This document shows positions 33,993 through 43,052 of a stretch of DNA of 64,000 nucleotides, piece by piece. Numbering within the stretch: position 1 is the first letter of the stretch; every line of letters starts with the position of its first letter. The DNA is from Mesorhizobium qingshengii (lineage in GTDB: Bacteria; Pseudomonadota; Alphaproteobacteria; Rhizobiales; Rhizobiaceae). Under the pieces are notes generated by a model, which was given only the letters and a program-made list of their open reading frames with translations, did not search any database and was not told where the DNA came from. The stretch is taken from the NCBI RefSeq assembly GCF_900103325.1, contig NZ_FMXM01000005.1, positions 248,001 to 312,000 of the forward strand. The letters are read 5' to 3'. The translations under genes and the position numbers were made by a program.

Positions 33993-35072
33993 CTACAACT
34001 CCCTGTTCGTGGGCGGGCCGACAGACCCGCGCTCGACGATCGATGTTGGCAGAATGAGCCTTTCTGCCGGGCGCGGATCTCCCTTCAACCGTCGGATGAG
34101 CAATTCCGCGACACTCTTGCCAAGCGCATAGACGGGCTGGTCGATGACGGTAATGGGCGGGGTTGTCACGCTCGTCCAGTCCGCATCATGGAAGGTGATC
34201 AGCGAAATGTCCTCGGGAATCCGCAGGCCGCGCTGGCGGATCACCTTGAAGATCTCCAACGCTATGACGCTGTCGGAGGCGAGGATTGCCGTCGGCCGAT
34301 TTGGTCCGGACAGCAATTTGTCGGCAACCCTGCGTGTTTCGGCGGGGCTTGTTGCACCAAGGCGAACATGATTTTCCGGCCGATCAATTCCGGCATCTCG
34401 GCACACGGTGAGGAAACCGTCGATACGCTCGCGAACCGACGAGGTGTAGATTTGCCCGAGATCGCGGTATTCATGCCCTGCGGCGTCGACCGCGGTCACA
34501 TAGGCGATGTTGCGGTGGCCGGCATCCGCAAGAATGCGGGTCGCCCGCATGGCGATGCCGCGATCGTCAACCGTGACCGTATCGACATCCAGATCGGGCA
34601 GCGCCCGGTCAAGCAGGGCAAGCGGCCGGCCTGAACGATGGATGTCGCGCAGGTGGGAGATGTCACGCGATTCCGATGGCGTGACGATCAGCCCGTCGAC
34701 GCGCTTGCCGATCAACAGCCGCACGGCTGCCTTTTCAACCTCGATCCTCTCGCCGGAGTTGGCCAGAATGACGTTGAAACCGGCTGCTCTTGCCGCGTCG
34801 CTGATGCCGCGCACCGCGAGGCTGAAGAACGGGTTCTCGATGTCACCGACAACCACCCCGATGATGCCGGACCGGCCGGTCGTCATGCTGCGGGCCAGTT
34901 CGTTCGGACGGTAGTCCAGTGCTTTGGCCGCCGCCATGACGTCCGTGCGGATCATATCGCTGACGACGCCGTATCCGCCGAGCACGCGCGCGGCTGTCGC
35001 TTTCGACACGTTTGCTGCGCGGGCGACGTCGCTGACCGTTATTGACCGGGTTTTGGGCGCGGTTTTTTTCAT
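33993..35072 (-). CDS. LacI family transcriptional regulator
   Basis: 359-residue regulator. The HTH (ITVSDVARAANVSKATAARVLGGYG) and hinge (YRPNELARSM) sit at about 12-60, followed by a periplasmic-binding-like sensor domain. The ATG at 35072 starts just before the HTH; an open frame continues upstream through the operator DNA and is not coding. It is divergent from the ABC cassette beginning at 35308. Two copies of the GAGACCGGTCTC palindrome between them are the likely operators. The ligand is probably the imported compound. Confidence 0.9.
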   Translation of the reverse strand: MKKTAPKTRSITVSDVARAANVSKATAARVLGGYGVVSDMIRTDVMAAAKALDYRPNELARSMTTGRSGIIGVVVGDIENPFFSLAVRGISDAARAAGFNVILANSGERIEVEKAAVRLLIGKRVDGLIVTPSESRDISHLRDIHRSGRPLALLDRALPDLDVDTVTVDDRGIAMRATRILADAGHRNIAYVTAVDAAGHEYRDLGQIYTSSVRERIDGFLTVCRDAGIDRPENHVRLGATSPAETRRVADKLLSGPNRPTAILASDSVIALEIFKVIRQRGLRIPEDISLITFHDADWTSVTTPPITVIDQPVYALGKSVAELLIRRLKGDPRPAERLILPTSIVERGSVGPPTNREL

Positions 35073-35095
35073 TGGACGAACGACTACAAGAGTTG

Positions 35096-35124
35096 TTGAC
35101 GGAAGGTCAATCTGGCGATAACGA
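35096..35124 (+). promoter_or_regulatory. Candidate promoter of the LacI-controlled ABC cassette
   Basis: TTGACG, 17 bp, TAACGA on the plus strand. The two operators lie immediately downstream, suggesting repression by blocking promoter clearance. Confidence 0.45.
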
Positions 35125-35132
35125 TTATCAAA

Positions 35133-35144
35133 GAGACCGGTCTC
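35133..35144. promoter_or_regulatory. LacI-type operator, copy 1
   Basis: GAGACCGGTCTC, perfect 12-bp palindrome. Its centre is 21 bp from that of copy 2, two helical turns. Confidence 0.75.
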
Positions 35145-35151
35145 ACGCAAT

Positions 35152-35167
35152 AAGAGACCGGTCTCTT
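35152..35167. promoter_or_regulatory. LacI-type operator, copy 2
   Basis: AAGAGACCGGTCTCTT, perfect 16-bp palindrome with the same core as copy 1. Confidence 0.78.
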
Positions 35168-35307
35168 TTAAAAAATGCGTGAGCCAAGAGGCGTGATGGG
35201 AGCCTGCCGTACAAGCCGCTGTAGCGGCGACGAACGATGTGAGGCGTGAAATTACGGGCTCAACGCAAATGCCAAAGAAGAACAAACCTTCAGAGTGGAG
35301 AGAAGAC

Positions 35308-36150
35308 ATGAGCAAGATTGGAATTCTCAAGTCGTTGATGTCGCCGGTCCAGGCCGGCGCAATGGCTCTTATGGTTGTGTGCATCGGAGCAGGTTTGATT
35401 TCACAGGCTGCCGCGGCGGATGACAATCCCTATGGCCTTATCGATGCGAAGGTTATCAGTGTCGGGACCATGGGAGACGCGAAGCCCTACGCTTTCACTC
35501 AGGCGGATGGCACGTTCACGGGGTTCGATATTGAACTCTTTCGGAACGTCGCGAGCCGCCTTGGATTCAAACCGGATCAGGTGATCTTCACCGGTCAGGA
35601 GTTCTCGGCCCTGATGCCTTCGGTTGCCAATGAGCGTTTCGACGTGGCGGTCGCGGCGATCGGTACGACAGATGCGCGCAAGAAGACCGTCGACTTTTCC
35701 GACGGCTATCTCGCAGGCTACCTGTCGGTGCTTACCGCAGACAAGGCGATAACTTCGGCGGACGGGCTCAAGGGCAAGCGTCTTGGCGTCGTGCAGGGTA
35801 CGCTGCAGGAAATCTATGCAGCGAAGAATTTTGTCGGGACGGATCTCGTCAAATTTCCTGACAACAATTCGGCCGTCTCGGCGCTCAACAATGGCACGGT
35901 GGATGCTCATTTCCTCGACTATGAGGCAGCCAAGGACTATGGGGTTCGTTATCCGGACTTGAAGATCGCAGTTAACATCCCTTCCTTCGACGCGCCAGCA
36001 GGCTTCGTCGTGCGCAAGGGCAACGACAAGCTTCGCGACGCGCTGAACACTGCCCTGCATGCGGCGATGCAGGACGGCACCTGGAAGACGCTCTACGAGA
36101 AGTGGTTCCCCGGTTCGCCGATGCCTGACCAGTATCTCCCCAAGAAGTAA
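35308..36150 (+). CDS. Amino-acid-type ABC transporter substrate-binding protein
   Basis: 280-residue periplasmic binding protein, SBP family 3. Signal peptide is residues about 1-36. Ligand-site landmarks: [20 protein letters not shown] and [18 protein letters not shown] in order, then [20 protein letters not shown]. The ATG at 35308 follows GGAGAGAAG. First gene of a cassette with a permease-ATPase fusion and an FAD oxidoreductase, under the divergent LacI regulator. The usual ligands are polar amino acids, opines or related amines. Confidence 0.88.
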   Translation: MSKIGILKSLMSPVQAGAMALMVVCIGAGLISQAAAADDNPYGLIDAKVISVGTMGDAKPYAFTQADGTFTGFDIELFRNVASRLGFKPDQVIFTGQEFSALMPSVANERFDVAVAAIGTTDARKKTVDFSDGYLAGYLSVLTADKAITSADGLKGKRLGVVQGTLQEIYAAKNFVGTDLVKFPDNNSAVSALNNGTVDAHFLDYEAAKDYGVRYPDLKIAVNIPSFDAPAGFVVRKGNDKLRDALNTALHAAMQDGTWKTLYEKWFPGSPMPDQYLPKK

Positions 36151-36156
36151 CCGCGC

Positions 36157-36185
36157 CTGCCGCTGGCCTTGATGGCCGGCGGCAG
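36157..36185 (+). promoter_or_regulatory. Intercistronic stem-loop after the binding-protein gene
   Basis: 12-bp stem CTGCCGCTGGCC / GGCCGGCGGCAG (one G-T pair) with a 5-nt loop, 6 bp after the stop. It likely stabilises the binding-protein message, as in the aapJ-aapQ gap. Confidence 0.68.
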
Positions 36186-36248
36186 AACTACACGCTGTTG
36201 CGCCTGATTTCCGGATGGCACGAATAGCGCGATGGAAAAGGGGATCGA

Positions 36249-37790
36249 ATGAACTGGCTTGAAAACTTGCGCCGCAGTTTCCTCGACTGGCAGGCCATGG
36301 CCGACGTGCTGCCGAGCATGATCACCATCGGATTGAAGAACACCTTGATCCTCGCCGCCACTTCCACGGTGCTTGGCGTTATTCTCGGCATGATCCTTGC
36401 GGTCATGGGTATCTCGCAATCGCGTTGGCTGCGCATTCCGGCCCGGATCTACACCGATGTTTTTCGTGGCCTTCCGGCGATCGTCACGATTCTGCTGATT
36501 GGCCAGGGCTTCGCCCGCATCGGCCGTGAAATCTTCGGGCCTTCGCCCTATCCGCTCGGCATTCTCGCCCTCAGCCTGATCGCCGGCGCCTACATCGGCG
36601 AAATCTTCCGTTCGGGAATCCAGAGCGTCGAGCGCGGGCAGATGGAAGCCTGCAGGGCGCTCAGCATGAGCTACGGGCAGGGGATGCGCCTGATCGTGAT
36701 ACCGCAAGGCATCCGCCGCGTCTTGCCGGCTCTGGTCAACCAGTTCATCGGCAACGTCAAGGATTCGAGCCTTGTCTATTTCCTCGGTCTGCTCGCGTCG
36801 GAGCGCGAGATTTTCCGCGTCGGTCAGGACCAGGCGGTGGTCACCGGAAACCTCTCGCCATTGCTTCTGGCCGGCGTGTTCTATCTCGTCATCACCGTGC
36901 CGTTGACCCATGTGGTCAATTACATCGACAACTCGCTGCGGGTCGGAAAGCAAAAGGCCGGCCTCGTCGCCAGCGGCCTTGCCGAGGTGAGCGAATTGGA
37001 AAGCGCCGTCGGCAGTCCACCTTCGGAGACCAGTCCTGAAGGCAACTCGGCACTTCACCGGTTCAAGGGCGGCAGTCTCGCCATCACCGATCTCGACATG
37101 GCCTACGGCGATCTCGATGTCCTCAAGGGCGTCAGCCTGACGGTCAATCCGGGCACGGTCACATGCGTCATTGGTCCGTCAGGTTCGGGCAAGTCGACCC
37201 TGTTGCGCTGCCTCAACCGGCTGGTCGAGCCCAAAGGCGGCGACGTGCTGCTCGATGGCGCGAGTATCCTGGCGATGAAGCCTGAAAAACTGCGCCGCCG
37301 TGTCGGCATGGTATTCCAGCATTTCAACCTGTTTCCGGACCATACAGCCCTGGAAAACGTCATGCTGTCGCTGACCAAGGTCAAGGGCATGCCGGTGCAG
37401 GAGGCCGAGCGCATCGGCGAGGCGCGCCTCGCCGATGTTGGCCTTGCCGCCCGCAAACACCATCGTCCCGGCAGTCTTTCTGGTGGCCAGCAGCAGCGTG
37501 TGGCAATCGCCCGTGCGCTTGCAATGGACCCGGAGGTTATCCTCTTCGACGAGGTGACGAGCGCTCTCGATCCAGAACTGGTGAAGGGCGTTCTCAACCT
37601 GATGGCGGACCTCGGCCGGCGCGGCATGACGATGGTCGTCGTGACCCATGAAATGGGCTTTGCCCGCAAGGTCGCCGATCAGGTCGTCTTCATGGACGAA
37701 GGCCGCGTCATCGAGGTCGGCACGCCTGCTGCGATCTTCGACACTCCGAAAAGCCCGCGTCTGAAGCACTTCCTTGCCGAAGTGCTTTGA
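36249..37790 (+). CDS. Fused amino-acid ABC transporter permease-ATPase
   Basis: 513-residue fusion. Residues about 15-235 are a HisM-type permease with EAA loop [38 protein letters not shown] linker of about 45 residues follows, then a full ABC ATPase (about 275-513) with Walker [10 protein letters not shown], signature LSGGQQQR and Walker [15 protein letters not shown]. There is a valine where most relatives have proline (DEVTSALD versus DEPTSALD). The single-chain arrangement makes a homodimeric importer. ATG at 36249 has AAAGGGGATCG upstream. Confidence 0.9.
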   Translation: MNWLENLRRSFLDWQAMADVLPSMITIGLKNTLILAATSTVLGVILGMILAVMGISQSRWLRIPARIYTDVFRGLPAIVTILLIGQGFARIGREIFGPSPYPLGILALSLIAGAYIGEIFRSGIQSVERGQMEACRALSMSYGQGMRLIVIPQGIRRVLPALVNQFIGNVKDSSLVYFLGLLASEREIFRVGQDQAVVTGNLSPLLLAGVFYLVITVPLTHVVNYIDNSLRVGKQKAGLVASGLAEVSELESAVGSPPSETSPEGNSALHRFKGGSLAITDLDMAYGDLDVLKGVSLTVNPGTVTCVIGPSGSGKSTLLRCLNRLVEPKGGDVLLDGASILAMKPEKLRRRVGMVFQHFNLFPDHTALENVMLSLTKVKGMPVQEAERIGEARLADVGLAARKHHRPGSLSGGQQQRVAIARALAMDPEVILFDEVTSALDPELVKGVLNLMADLGRRGMTMVVVTHEMGFARKVADQVVFMDEGRVIEVGTPAAIFDTPKSPRLKHFLAEVL

Positions 37791-37881
37791 TCACCATCGC
37801 ACGGCCCCCGAGACGCATGGAAACCAAGACGCCTTCGCCCCGGCCGTCCAATCCAACCTCCACACAGTGAAAGAATATCCC

Positions 37882-39027
37882 ATGGCTACATTCCCTTCGG
37901 TCTCAAAGGTCGTTGTTGTCGGAGGCGGCATTTTCGGTGTCTCCTCGGCCGTTCATCTTGCAAGGCTCGGTATCGAAACCGTCCTGGTCAATGATGGACC
38001 GCTCGCCAAGGGAGCTTCCGGGCGCTCGCTCGCCTGGCTCAATTCCGCGCGCAGGCGGTCGGCTGAGTATCATCGCCTGCGCATGATCGGCATCGACCGC
38101 TACCGGACGCTGTCGGCGCGATATCCGGATGCCGACTGGCTGCGTTTCGACGGCGGCCTGACATGGGATGCGGACGACGCCTCGAATGAGATCGCGGACG
38201 TCTTCGCCCATGAAAAAGCCCTTGGCTACGATGCGCAACATCTGTCCGCAGCCGCGATAGCTTCAGCCACGCCGGGTATCGCTGCAAGCGCTGTCACGCA
38301 TCAGGGCGCGATCTTCAATCCGGGCGAAGGCTGGGTCGACCTGCCGCGGCTGATCGAGATATTGATTGCGGAATTCGTGGAGCGTGGCGGACAACTGGTC
38401 ACCGATGCCGGAAGCGCCGCGGTCACGGTCGTCAACGGTCGTGCCACTGGCGTCACCACGACAAGCGGCATCAGCTTTGCTGCCGACGCGGTACTGCTGG
38501 CGACCGGCGGTGATGTGCCGCGAATGGTTGCGGACTCCGGCCAGTATATCGCCGATGGGACGCCGATCGCGCTGCTGGTCAGGACCAAGCAGGTGAGCTT
38601 GCCTCTTCGGGCCGTGCTCAACACGCCGCGCGTCGCCATCCGCCCGACACCGGACGGAGCCCTCGCGCTCGATTCCGCCTGGTCGGAAGAAGAGGTGGTC
38701 GTCAATTCGGACGGTACTTATGGCGTGAAGGATTCGACCGTTCAGGGGCTTCTCGACGAAGCCTCGAAGGTTCTCGATGGCCATCCGAAGCTGGAATTGG
38801 AAAGCTACGGTGTTGGCCCCAAGCCGATTCCCGGAGACGGCGAGCCGGTATTCGGCCAGCTGAAGGACATCGAGGGATACTACGTCGCCTTCAGCCACAG
38901 TGGCGCAACGCTTGGCCTGATCGCGGGCGAACTGCTTGCCGGCGAGATCGCCAGCGGCACTGAGAATCCGCTGCTTGCGAACTTCCGTCCAAGCCGCTTT
39001 AGTGTCTCTACTCAGCCAGTGGCTTGA
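37882..39027 (+). CDS. FAD-dependent oxidoreductase, DAO (glycine/D-amino-acid oxidase-like) family
   Basis: 381-residue flavoenzyme. N-terminal Rossmann motif VVVVGGGIFGVSSAVHLARLG, followed by the DAO-type KGASGRSLAWLNSA. The C-terminal FAD motif is YVAFSHSGATLGLIAGELLAGEI. It would oxidise a secondary or D-amine, probably the compound imported by the preceding ABC system. The ATG at 37882 directly precedes the Rossmann strand; a GTG at 37867 is possible. Last gene of the LacI-controlled cassette. Its 3' end overlaps the convergent secreted-protein gene by 20 bp. Confidence 0.88.
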   Translation: MATFPSVSKVVVVGGGIFGVSSAVHLARLGIETVLVNDGPLAKGASGRSLAWLNSARRRSAEYHRLRMIGIDRYRTLSARYPDADWLRFDGGLTWDADDASNEIADVFAHEKALGYDAQHLSAAAIASATPGIAASAVTHQGAIFNPGEGWVDLPRLIEILIAEFVERGGQLVTDAGSAAVTVVNGRATGVTTTSGISFAADAVLLATGGDVPRMVADSGQYIADGTPIALLVRTKQVSLPLRAVLNTPRVAIRPTPDGALALDSAWSEEEVVVNSDGTYGVKDSTVQGLLDEASKVLDGHPKLELESYGVGPKPIPGDGEPVFGQLKDIEGYYVAFSHSGATLGLIAGELLAGEIASGTENPLLANFRPSRFSVSTQPVA

Positions 39028-39601
39028 TCGTCTCGTAGCCGTTCACCGATTGCGCGCTAGTGCCTTCATCGTAGCGTCTGGCCAGCGCAGCTTGCAGGTC
39101 CGGCGCATAGAGCGCGGTGAACGCATCCAGCGTCTCGCCGGACCCGTTCTTGAAGGTCTCGTTGACGGCCAGCACATTGTATTTGCAGTCGCCCAGGCTG
39201 AACGTCTCCTTGCCCTTGACGACAAGGGTCAGCGTCTTGGTGCTTTTCGGCTGTTTGTCCGGCGACAGCTCGACGAACTCTATTGTGCTCTTGGCGCCTG
39301 TCTTCAGCGGAAACAGTTTTCTGAGATCGGAAAACGGGATCATCGCCAGCCGGCCGGTGTCGCTGTCGCGAAACACCTCGATCAGGCCGGCAAAGAGGAA
39401 CTGGGTCTGCGGCGATTGCGACTCGTATGTGTTGACGACGGAAACCATTCCGCCGGCCACAGGCCGGAACTCGCTCTGAATTCCGGGCCTCGCCAGAACG
39501 AAACCATTCTTGGCGGACTTCGCGTCGATGCAACCAGCGGCATGCGCGGCGCTCGAGGTCAGCATCGCGGTCAACATCATGCCGGTAAAGGCCGTTCTCA
39601 T
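39008..39601 (-). CDS. Secreted protein of unknown function
   Basis: 197-residue protein with a signal peptide (residues about 1-22, SSAAHA-AG). The mature part has two cysteines (CIDAKSAKNG and LGDCKYNVLAV) that could form a disulfide, and a beta-rich composition with no motif I recognise. The ATG at 39601 has GAGGACAAG upstream. It lies between the convergent DAO gene and the divergent phosphoesterase gene. Function unknown; exported to the periplasm. Confidence 0.72.
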   Translation of the reverse strand: MRTAFTGMMLTAMLTSSAAHAAGCIDAKSAKNGFVLARPGIQSEFRPVAGGMVSVVNTYESQSPQTQFLFAGLIEVFRDSDTGRLAMIPFSDLRKLFPLKTGAKSTIEFVELSPDKQPKSTKTLTLVVKGKETFSLGDCKYNVLAVNETFKNGSGETLDAFTALYAPDLQAALARRYDEGTSAQSVNGYETIKPLAE

Positions 39602-39724
39602 CTTGTCCTCTCAATGCTCGCACAAGTTGAGGGGGGAACATGCCAGACCCGTGGGACCATGTCGATGACGGCGGCGATGAGACGCGCTGGACGGCTGGCC
39701 GGTCTCCATGCTGAAATTCAAGTC

Positions 39725-40858
39725 ATGATGGATTGCCGTTCGCCTCGATTGTTTTCCCGACGCAGCTTCCTGGCGCAGGCTGCGGGTTTCGCCGTCACTG
39801 GCGCGCTTTCGCGCCCGGCACTCAGCCAGACAGGGCAGCGCGTTCAGCCCATCGACGCCACCTTCCTGTTTATCGCCGATGTCCATGCCTGCCGCATGGC
39901 AAGCGGCTTGAGTCCCAACTGCCAGCAGGAAGGCAAGACCGACGCCGCATTGCTGCGCAATGTTGCGGCGCTCAACGGCATCGGCGACAAGGATTGGCCG
40001 GTCGAGATTGGCGGCGTCGCCACCGGCCTGCGTTCGGCCGGCAGCCGGATCGGCGCGCCGCTCGGCCTTGTCGTCGGCGGCGACATGACCGACGACGGTG
40101 GCGGCCAGATCACCCAGCCGAGCGAGGGCACGCAGCTTCTCCAGTTCAGTCAGCGCTATCAGCAAGGCGTCGGCCCCGATCGCGTGCACATGCCGGTCTA
40201 TATCGGGCTTGGCAATCATGATCTCGACCAGAACGGACCGCCCCATCATGTCGACTGGTACCGGCGCGAACTGCGCGACTATGTCGAGGTCAATCACCGC
40301 GCCGGTGTGTTCTTCAAGCCGCCGGTCCCTGCCACCGACTACGACGTCGACACCGATTGCTATTCATGGGACTGGGGCGGCCTGCATCTCGTCCAGACGC
40401 ATCGTTTCGCCGGGGATACCGGCCATGGCGCCGACTCGAGCCTGCCCTGGCTGAAACAGGATCTGGCGACCTATGCGGCGGATGGGCGCCCGGTGATACT
40501 GTTCCAGCACTATGGCTGGGACAAGTTCTCGATAGAACGGTGGGATGCCGCCAAAAGGGTCTACGACGATGACGGCGCCGGCGCGCCGCACTGGTGGAGC
40601 GAGGCCGATCGGCAGGCGCTGCTGGCGGCGCTGAAGGGTTACAACATCGCCGGCATCTTCCACGGCCACCAGCACGACACGCCGCTGATCTACCGCCGTG
40701 ACGGGCTCGACCTGTTCAAGCCGAAGGCTGCCTATATGGGTGGATTCGCCGTGGTCAGGGTGACCAGCGACGGCATGGACGTGGCGCTGGGCGAGGCGAC
40801 GGGCGACCACGGCGAGATCGTCTTCACCAATGCTTTCAGCAAGGGCTGGAGCACATGA
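39725..40858 (+). CDS. Tat-exported metallophosphoesterase
   Basis: 377-residue calcineurin-like phosphoesterase. Metal ligands are intact: DVH (FIADVHACRM), GGDMTDDGG, GNHD (GLGNHDLDQNG) and GHQH (FHGHQHDTP). A twin-arginine signal is present (SRRSFLAQAAGFAVTGALSRPALS around residues 11-34), so it acts folded in the periplasm. ATG at 39725 is chosen; in-frame ATGs at 39728 and 39659 are possible. Substrate may be a nucleotide, phospholipid or phosphodiester. Confidence 0.85.
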   Translation: MMDCRSPRLFSRRSFLAQAAGFAVTGALSRPALSQTGQRVQPIDATFLFIADVHACRMASGLSPNCQQEGKTDAALLRNVAALNGIGDKDWPVEIGGVATGLRSAGSRIGAPLGLVVGGDMTDDGGGQITQPSEGTQLLQFSQRYQQGVGPDRVHMPVYIGLGNHDLDQNGPPHHVDWYRRELRDYVEVNHRAGVFFKPPVPATDYDVDTDCYSWDWGGLHLVQTHRFAGDTGHGADSSLPWLKQDLATYAADGRPVILFQHYGWDKFSIERWDAAKRVYDDDGAGAPHWWSEADRQALLAALKGYNIAGIFHGHQHDTPLIYRRDGLDLFKPKAAYMGGFAVVRVTSDGMDVALGEATGDHGEIVFTNAFSKGWST

Positions 40859-40884
40859 AAAAGGCGACCTTGGCGGCCGCTTTT
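40858..40884. terminator. Bidirectional terminator-like hairpin
   Basis: A-run, imperfect GGCGACC/GGCGGCCGC stem, then TTTT, between the convergent phosphoesterase and CsbD genes. Confidence 0.4.
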
Positions 40885-40915
40885 CCCTTTGGAAGAAAGC
40901 AGTCCTCGCTGGGGT

Positions 40916-41095
40916 TCAGAGCGCCTTCTTGACCTTTTCCTTCACGTCGCCATAGGCCTTCTGCACCTTGCCGGCGATCTTGTCGGCCGCGCCTTCCACC
41001 TGGGTCTGTCTGTTGCCGGTCGCCTTGCCGGCGGCCTGCTTGACCGAGCCCTTGACCTGCTTGGCCACGCCCGCGACCTGATCCTTGTTCACCAT
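40916..41095 (-). CDS. CsbD family stress protein
   Basis: 59-residue hydrophilic, lysine/alanine-rich protein of the CsbD family (NKDQVAGVAKQVKGSVKQAAGKATG, then a second half GAADKIAGKVQKAYGDVKEKVKKAL, in sequence order). CsbD-like proteins are typical members of general-stress regulons. GGGAG lies 8 bp before the ATG at 41095; an in-frame ATG at 41119 overlaps the ribosome site region and is less likely. A consensus EcfG promoter precedes it. Confidence 0.9.
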   Translation of the reverse strand: MVNKDQVAGVAKQVKGSVKQAAGKATGNRQTQVEGAADKIAGKVQKAYGDVKEKVKKAL

Positions 41096-41130
41096 TTGCG
41101 CATCTCCCGGGATTTTCATTCGCCGACAAG

Positions 41131-41155
41131 AACGGGCCTGACCCTGTTAGGTTCC
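41131..41155 (-). promoter_or_regulatory. EcfG-type general stress promoter of csbD
   Basis: Minus strand GGAAC, 16 bp, CGTT, an exact match to the alphaproteobacterial general-stress sigma consensus. Leader about 30 nt. Confidence 0.75.
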
Positions 41156-41254
41156 GAACACTCGCAATTTGCCGCCGCGCGACTGGTTGCCTAAGGCAGA
41201 GCAATGCGGCTAGGTTCCGCGCGGGCCGGATGTGAGGGCTGCCCGGGGTATTCG

Positions 41255-41450
41255 ATGCGTCTTCGTCTTGCCTTTGTGATCGCGGTCACTCTGCTGGCGG
41301 CCGGCTGTGTCGCCGACGATGTCGGGCCGATCAATGTTTTGACATCTGGAGCAGGCCACCCTTCGCCGACCTTCATTCCCGATCCGGGCGACGATGGCTC
41401 GACCGTCGTTGGCCTCGCCTTCTCCGGCGGCGGCGCAAGGGCCGCTGCCA
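41255..41450 (+). pseudogene. Remnant of a patatin-like phospholipase lipoprotein gene
   Basis: Begins MRLRLAFVIAVTLLAAGCVADD, a lipoprotein signal with lipobox LAAGC, and reaches VVGLAFSGGGARAAA, which is the glycine-rich oxyanion start of patatin-like phospholipases. Homology then stops; the catalytic GxSxG and DG motifs are missing. The frame continues into unrelated codons and ends at 41617 inside the GST gene. An internal deletion probably joined the first 65 codons to the GST upstream region. The end coordinate is approximate. Confidence 0.65.
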
Positions 41451-41492
41451 GGCCGCAAATGATTGATGTGACGAAATCTTGGGGAGGCCATC

Positions 41493-42146
41493 TTGGCGGA
41501 ATTCAAGCTCTACATCGGCAACAAATGCTTTTCGTCATGGTCGCTCCGGCCATGGGTGGCGATGAGACATCTGGAGATACCGTTCGAGGAAAGTCTTGTA
41601 CGGCTGCGTACGCCTGAGACGGCCGCCAACCTGGCAAAGGTGTCGCCGACCGGCCAGGTGCCTGTGTTGAATCACAATGGAAGGATCGTTTGGGAAACCC
41701 TTGCCATCCTTGAATATCTTGCCGATCTGTTTCCCGACAAAAATCTCTGGCCGGCTGATATCGGCGCCCGCGCGCTGGCGCGTTCGGCGGCGACCGAGAT
41801 GCATTCCGGCTTCCGCGAGGTGCGTTATGGCTGGCCGATGAATTTGCGGCGACCGAAGGGCCACAAGCCGCTCGACGTCGAAGGCGAGGCGCAGCGGGCG
41901 CGCATCGAGGCGCTGTGGCGCGAGTGTCGCGAAAAATACGGCAAGGGCGGTCCGTTCCTGTTCGGTCATTTCACCGCGGCCGATGCCATGTATGCGCCGG
42001 TCGTCACTCGGTTCGACACCTATGGCGGCACGCTGGCGCCCGATACCCGTGCTTATGTCGATGCCGTGCTTTCAACACCCGCGATGCGGCTTTGGTATGC
42101 CGAAGCTGCCAAGGAAACCTGGCCCGAGCCAGGCCCCGACGAATAA
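41493..42146 (+). CDS. Glutathione S-transferase
   Basis: 217-residue GST. The thioredoxin-like N domain starts FKLYIGNKCFSSWSLRPWVAM, with the cis-proline motif QVPVLNHNGRIVWETLAILEYLA. A helical C domain follows. TTG at 41493 is the best start, 6 bp after GGGGAGG; no ATG fits. Detoxification or reduction with glutathione is the expected role, in the cytoplasm. Confidence 0.87.
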   Translation: MAEFKLYIGNKCFSSWSLRPWVAMRHLEIPFEESLVRLRTPETAANLAKVSPTGQVPVLNHNGRIVWETLAILEYLADLFPDKNLWPADIGARALARSAATEMHSGFREVRYGWPMNLRRPKGHKPLDVEGEAQRARIEALWRECREKYGKGGPFLFGHFTAADAMYAPVVTRFDTYGGTLAPDTRAYVDAVLSTPAMRLWYAEAAKETWPEPGPDE

Positions 42147-42229
42147 GGTCTGACTGCGAAGCGGGCTTCCAGGAGGTCGCGGGCGGCCTATCTAAGGGCA
42201 TCGGGGCAGCGTCTTTTGGAGATGTCGCA

Positions 42230-42982
42230 ATGGCTGTTTCTTCTACACTTGCCGGCAAGATCGCCCTCGTCACGGGCGCTTCGTCTGGTATCGGCGAGGC
42301 CACGGCTGCGGCGCTGGCCGCTGCCGGGGCAAAGGTGGCGATCGCCGCCCGCCGTGCCGATCGACTCGAGGCGCTGGCGGCGCGCATTGAAACGGCCGGC
42401 GGCATGGCGCTGCGAATCGAGGCCGACGTCACCAACAATGACGATGTCACCGCCATGATCGGCAAGGTGGTGGCCGAATGGGACCGGCTCGACATTCTCG
42501 TCAACAATGCCGGGGTGATGCTTCTGTCGCCGGCCGCCGAGGCGACGCTCGACGACTGGCGCCAGATGGTGGAACTCAACCTGCTGGCGCTGATGGGCGT
42601 CACCAAGGCGGCGCTGCCGCATCTCAGGGCCGCAAAGGGTCATATCGTCAACGTCTCGTCGGTTGCCGGCCGCGTTGCCAATCCCGGTGCCAGTGGTTAT
42701 GCGGCGACCAAGTTCGGCGTCGTCGGCTTTTCCGAGTCGCTGCGCCGTGAAGTCTATGCCGACAAGGTCCGCGTCACCGTCATCGAACCCGGACTGGTAC
42801 GCACCGAGCTTGGCGATCACATCACCAACGCTGCCTCGAAAGCGGGGCTCGATCAGCGCCTCGCCACCATGGAAGCGCTGACCGCCGAGGATATTGCCGC
42901 CTCCATCCTGTACGCGGTCAGTCAGCCGGCTCGCGTCAACGTCAACGAGATCGTCATCAGGCCGACCGACCAGGAGCGCTAG
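42230..42982 (+). CDS. SDR family oxidoreductase
   Basis: 250-residue classical SDR with TGASSGIGEAT, NNAGVM, catalytic serine in NVSSVAG and YAATKFGVVGF. The sequence resembles the YdfG-like NADP-dependent group acting on hydroxy acids/serine. ATG at 42230 follows GGAGATG. Substrate not resolvable. No operon partner. Confidence 0.88.
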   Translation: MAVSSTLAGKIALVTGASSGIGEATAAALAAAGAKVAIAARRADRLEALAARIETAGGMALRIEADVTNNDDVTAMIGKVVAEWDRLDILVNNAGVMLLSPAAEATLDDWRQMVELNLLALMGVTKAALPHLRAAKGHIVNVSSVAGRVANPGASGYAATKFGVVGFSESLRREVYADKVRVTVIEPGLVRTELGDHITNAASKAGLDQRLATMEALTAEDIAASILYAVSQPARVNVNEIVIRPTDQER

Positions 42983-42999
42983 CTCCAACTGTCCCGGAG

Positions 43000-43028
43000 T
43001 TGACGAAAGCCAAGGACAGGCATAATAC
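43000..43028 (+). promoter_or_regulatory. Promoter of the arsR-SRPBCC operon
   Basis: TTGACG, 17 bp, TAATAC. The -10 lies inside the left arm of the operator. Confidence 0.65.
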
Positions 43029-43052
43029 GTAACCAAATGGATACGTATTATG
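43021..43052. promoter_or_regulatory. ArsR-type operator overlapping the start codon
   Basis: Perfect 11-bp inverted repeat CATAATACGTA / TACGTATTATG with a 10-bp spacer. The right arm includes the ATG at 43050. Strong case for autorepression. Confidence 0.8.
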
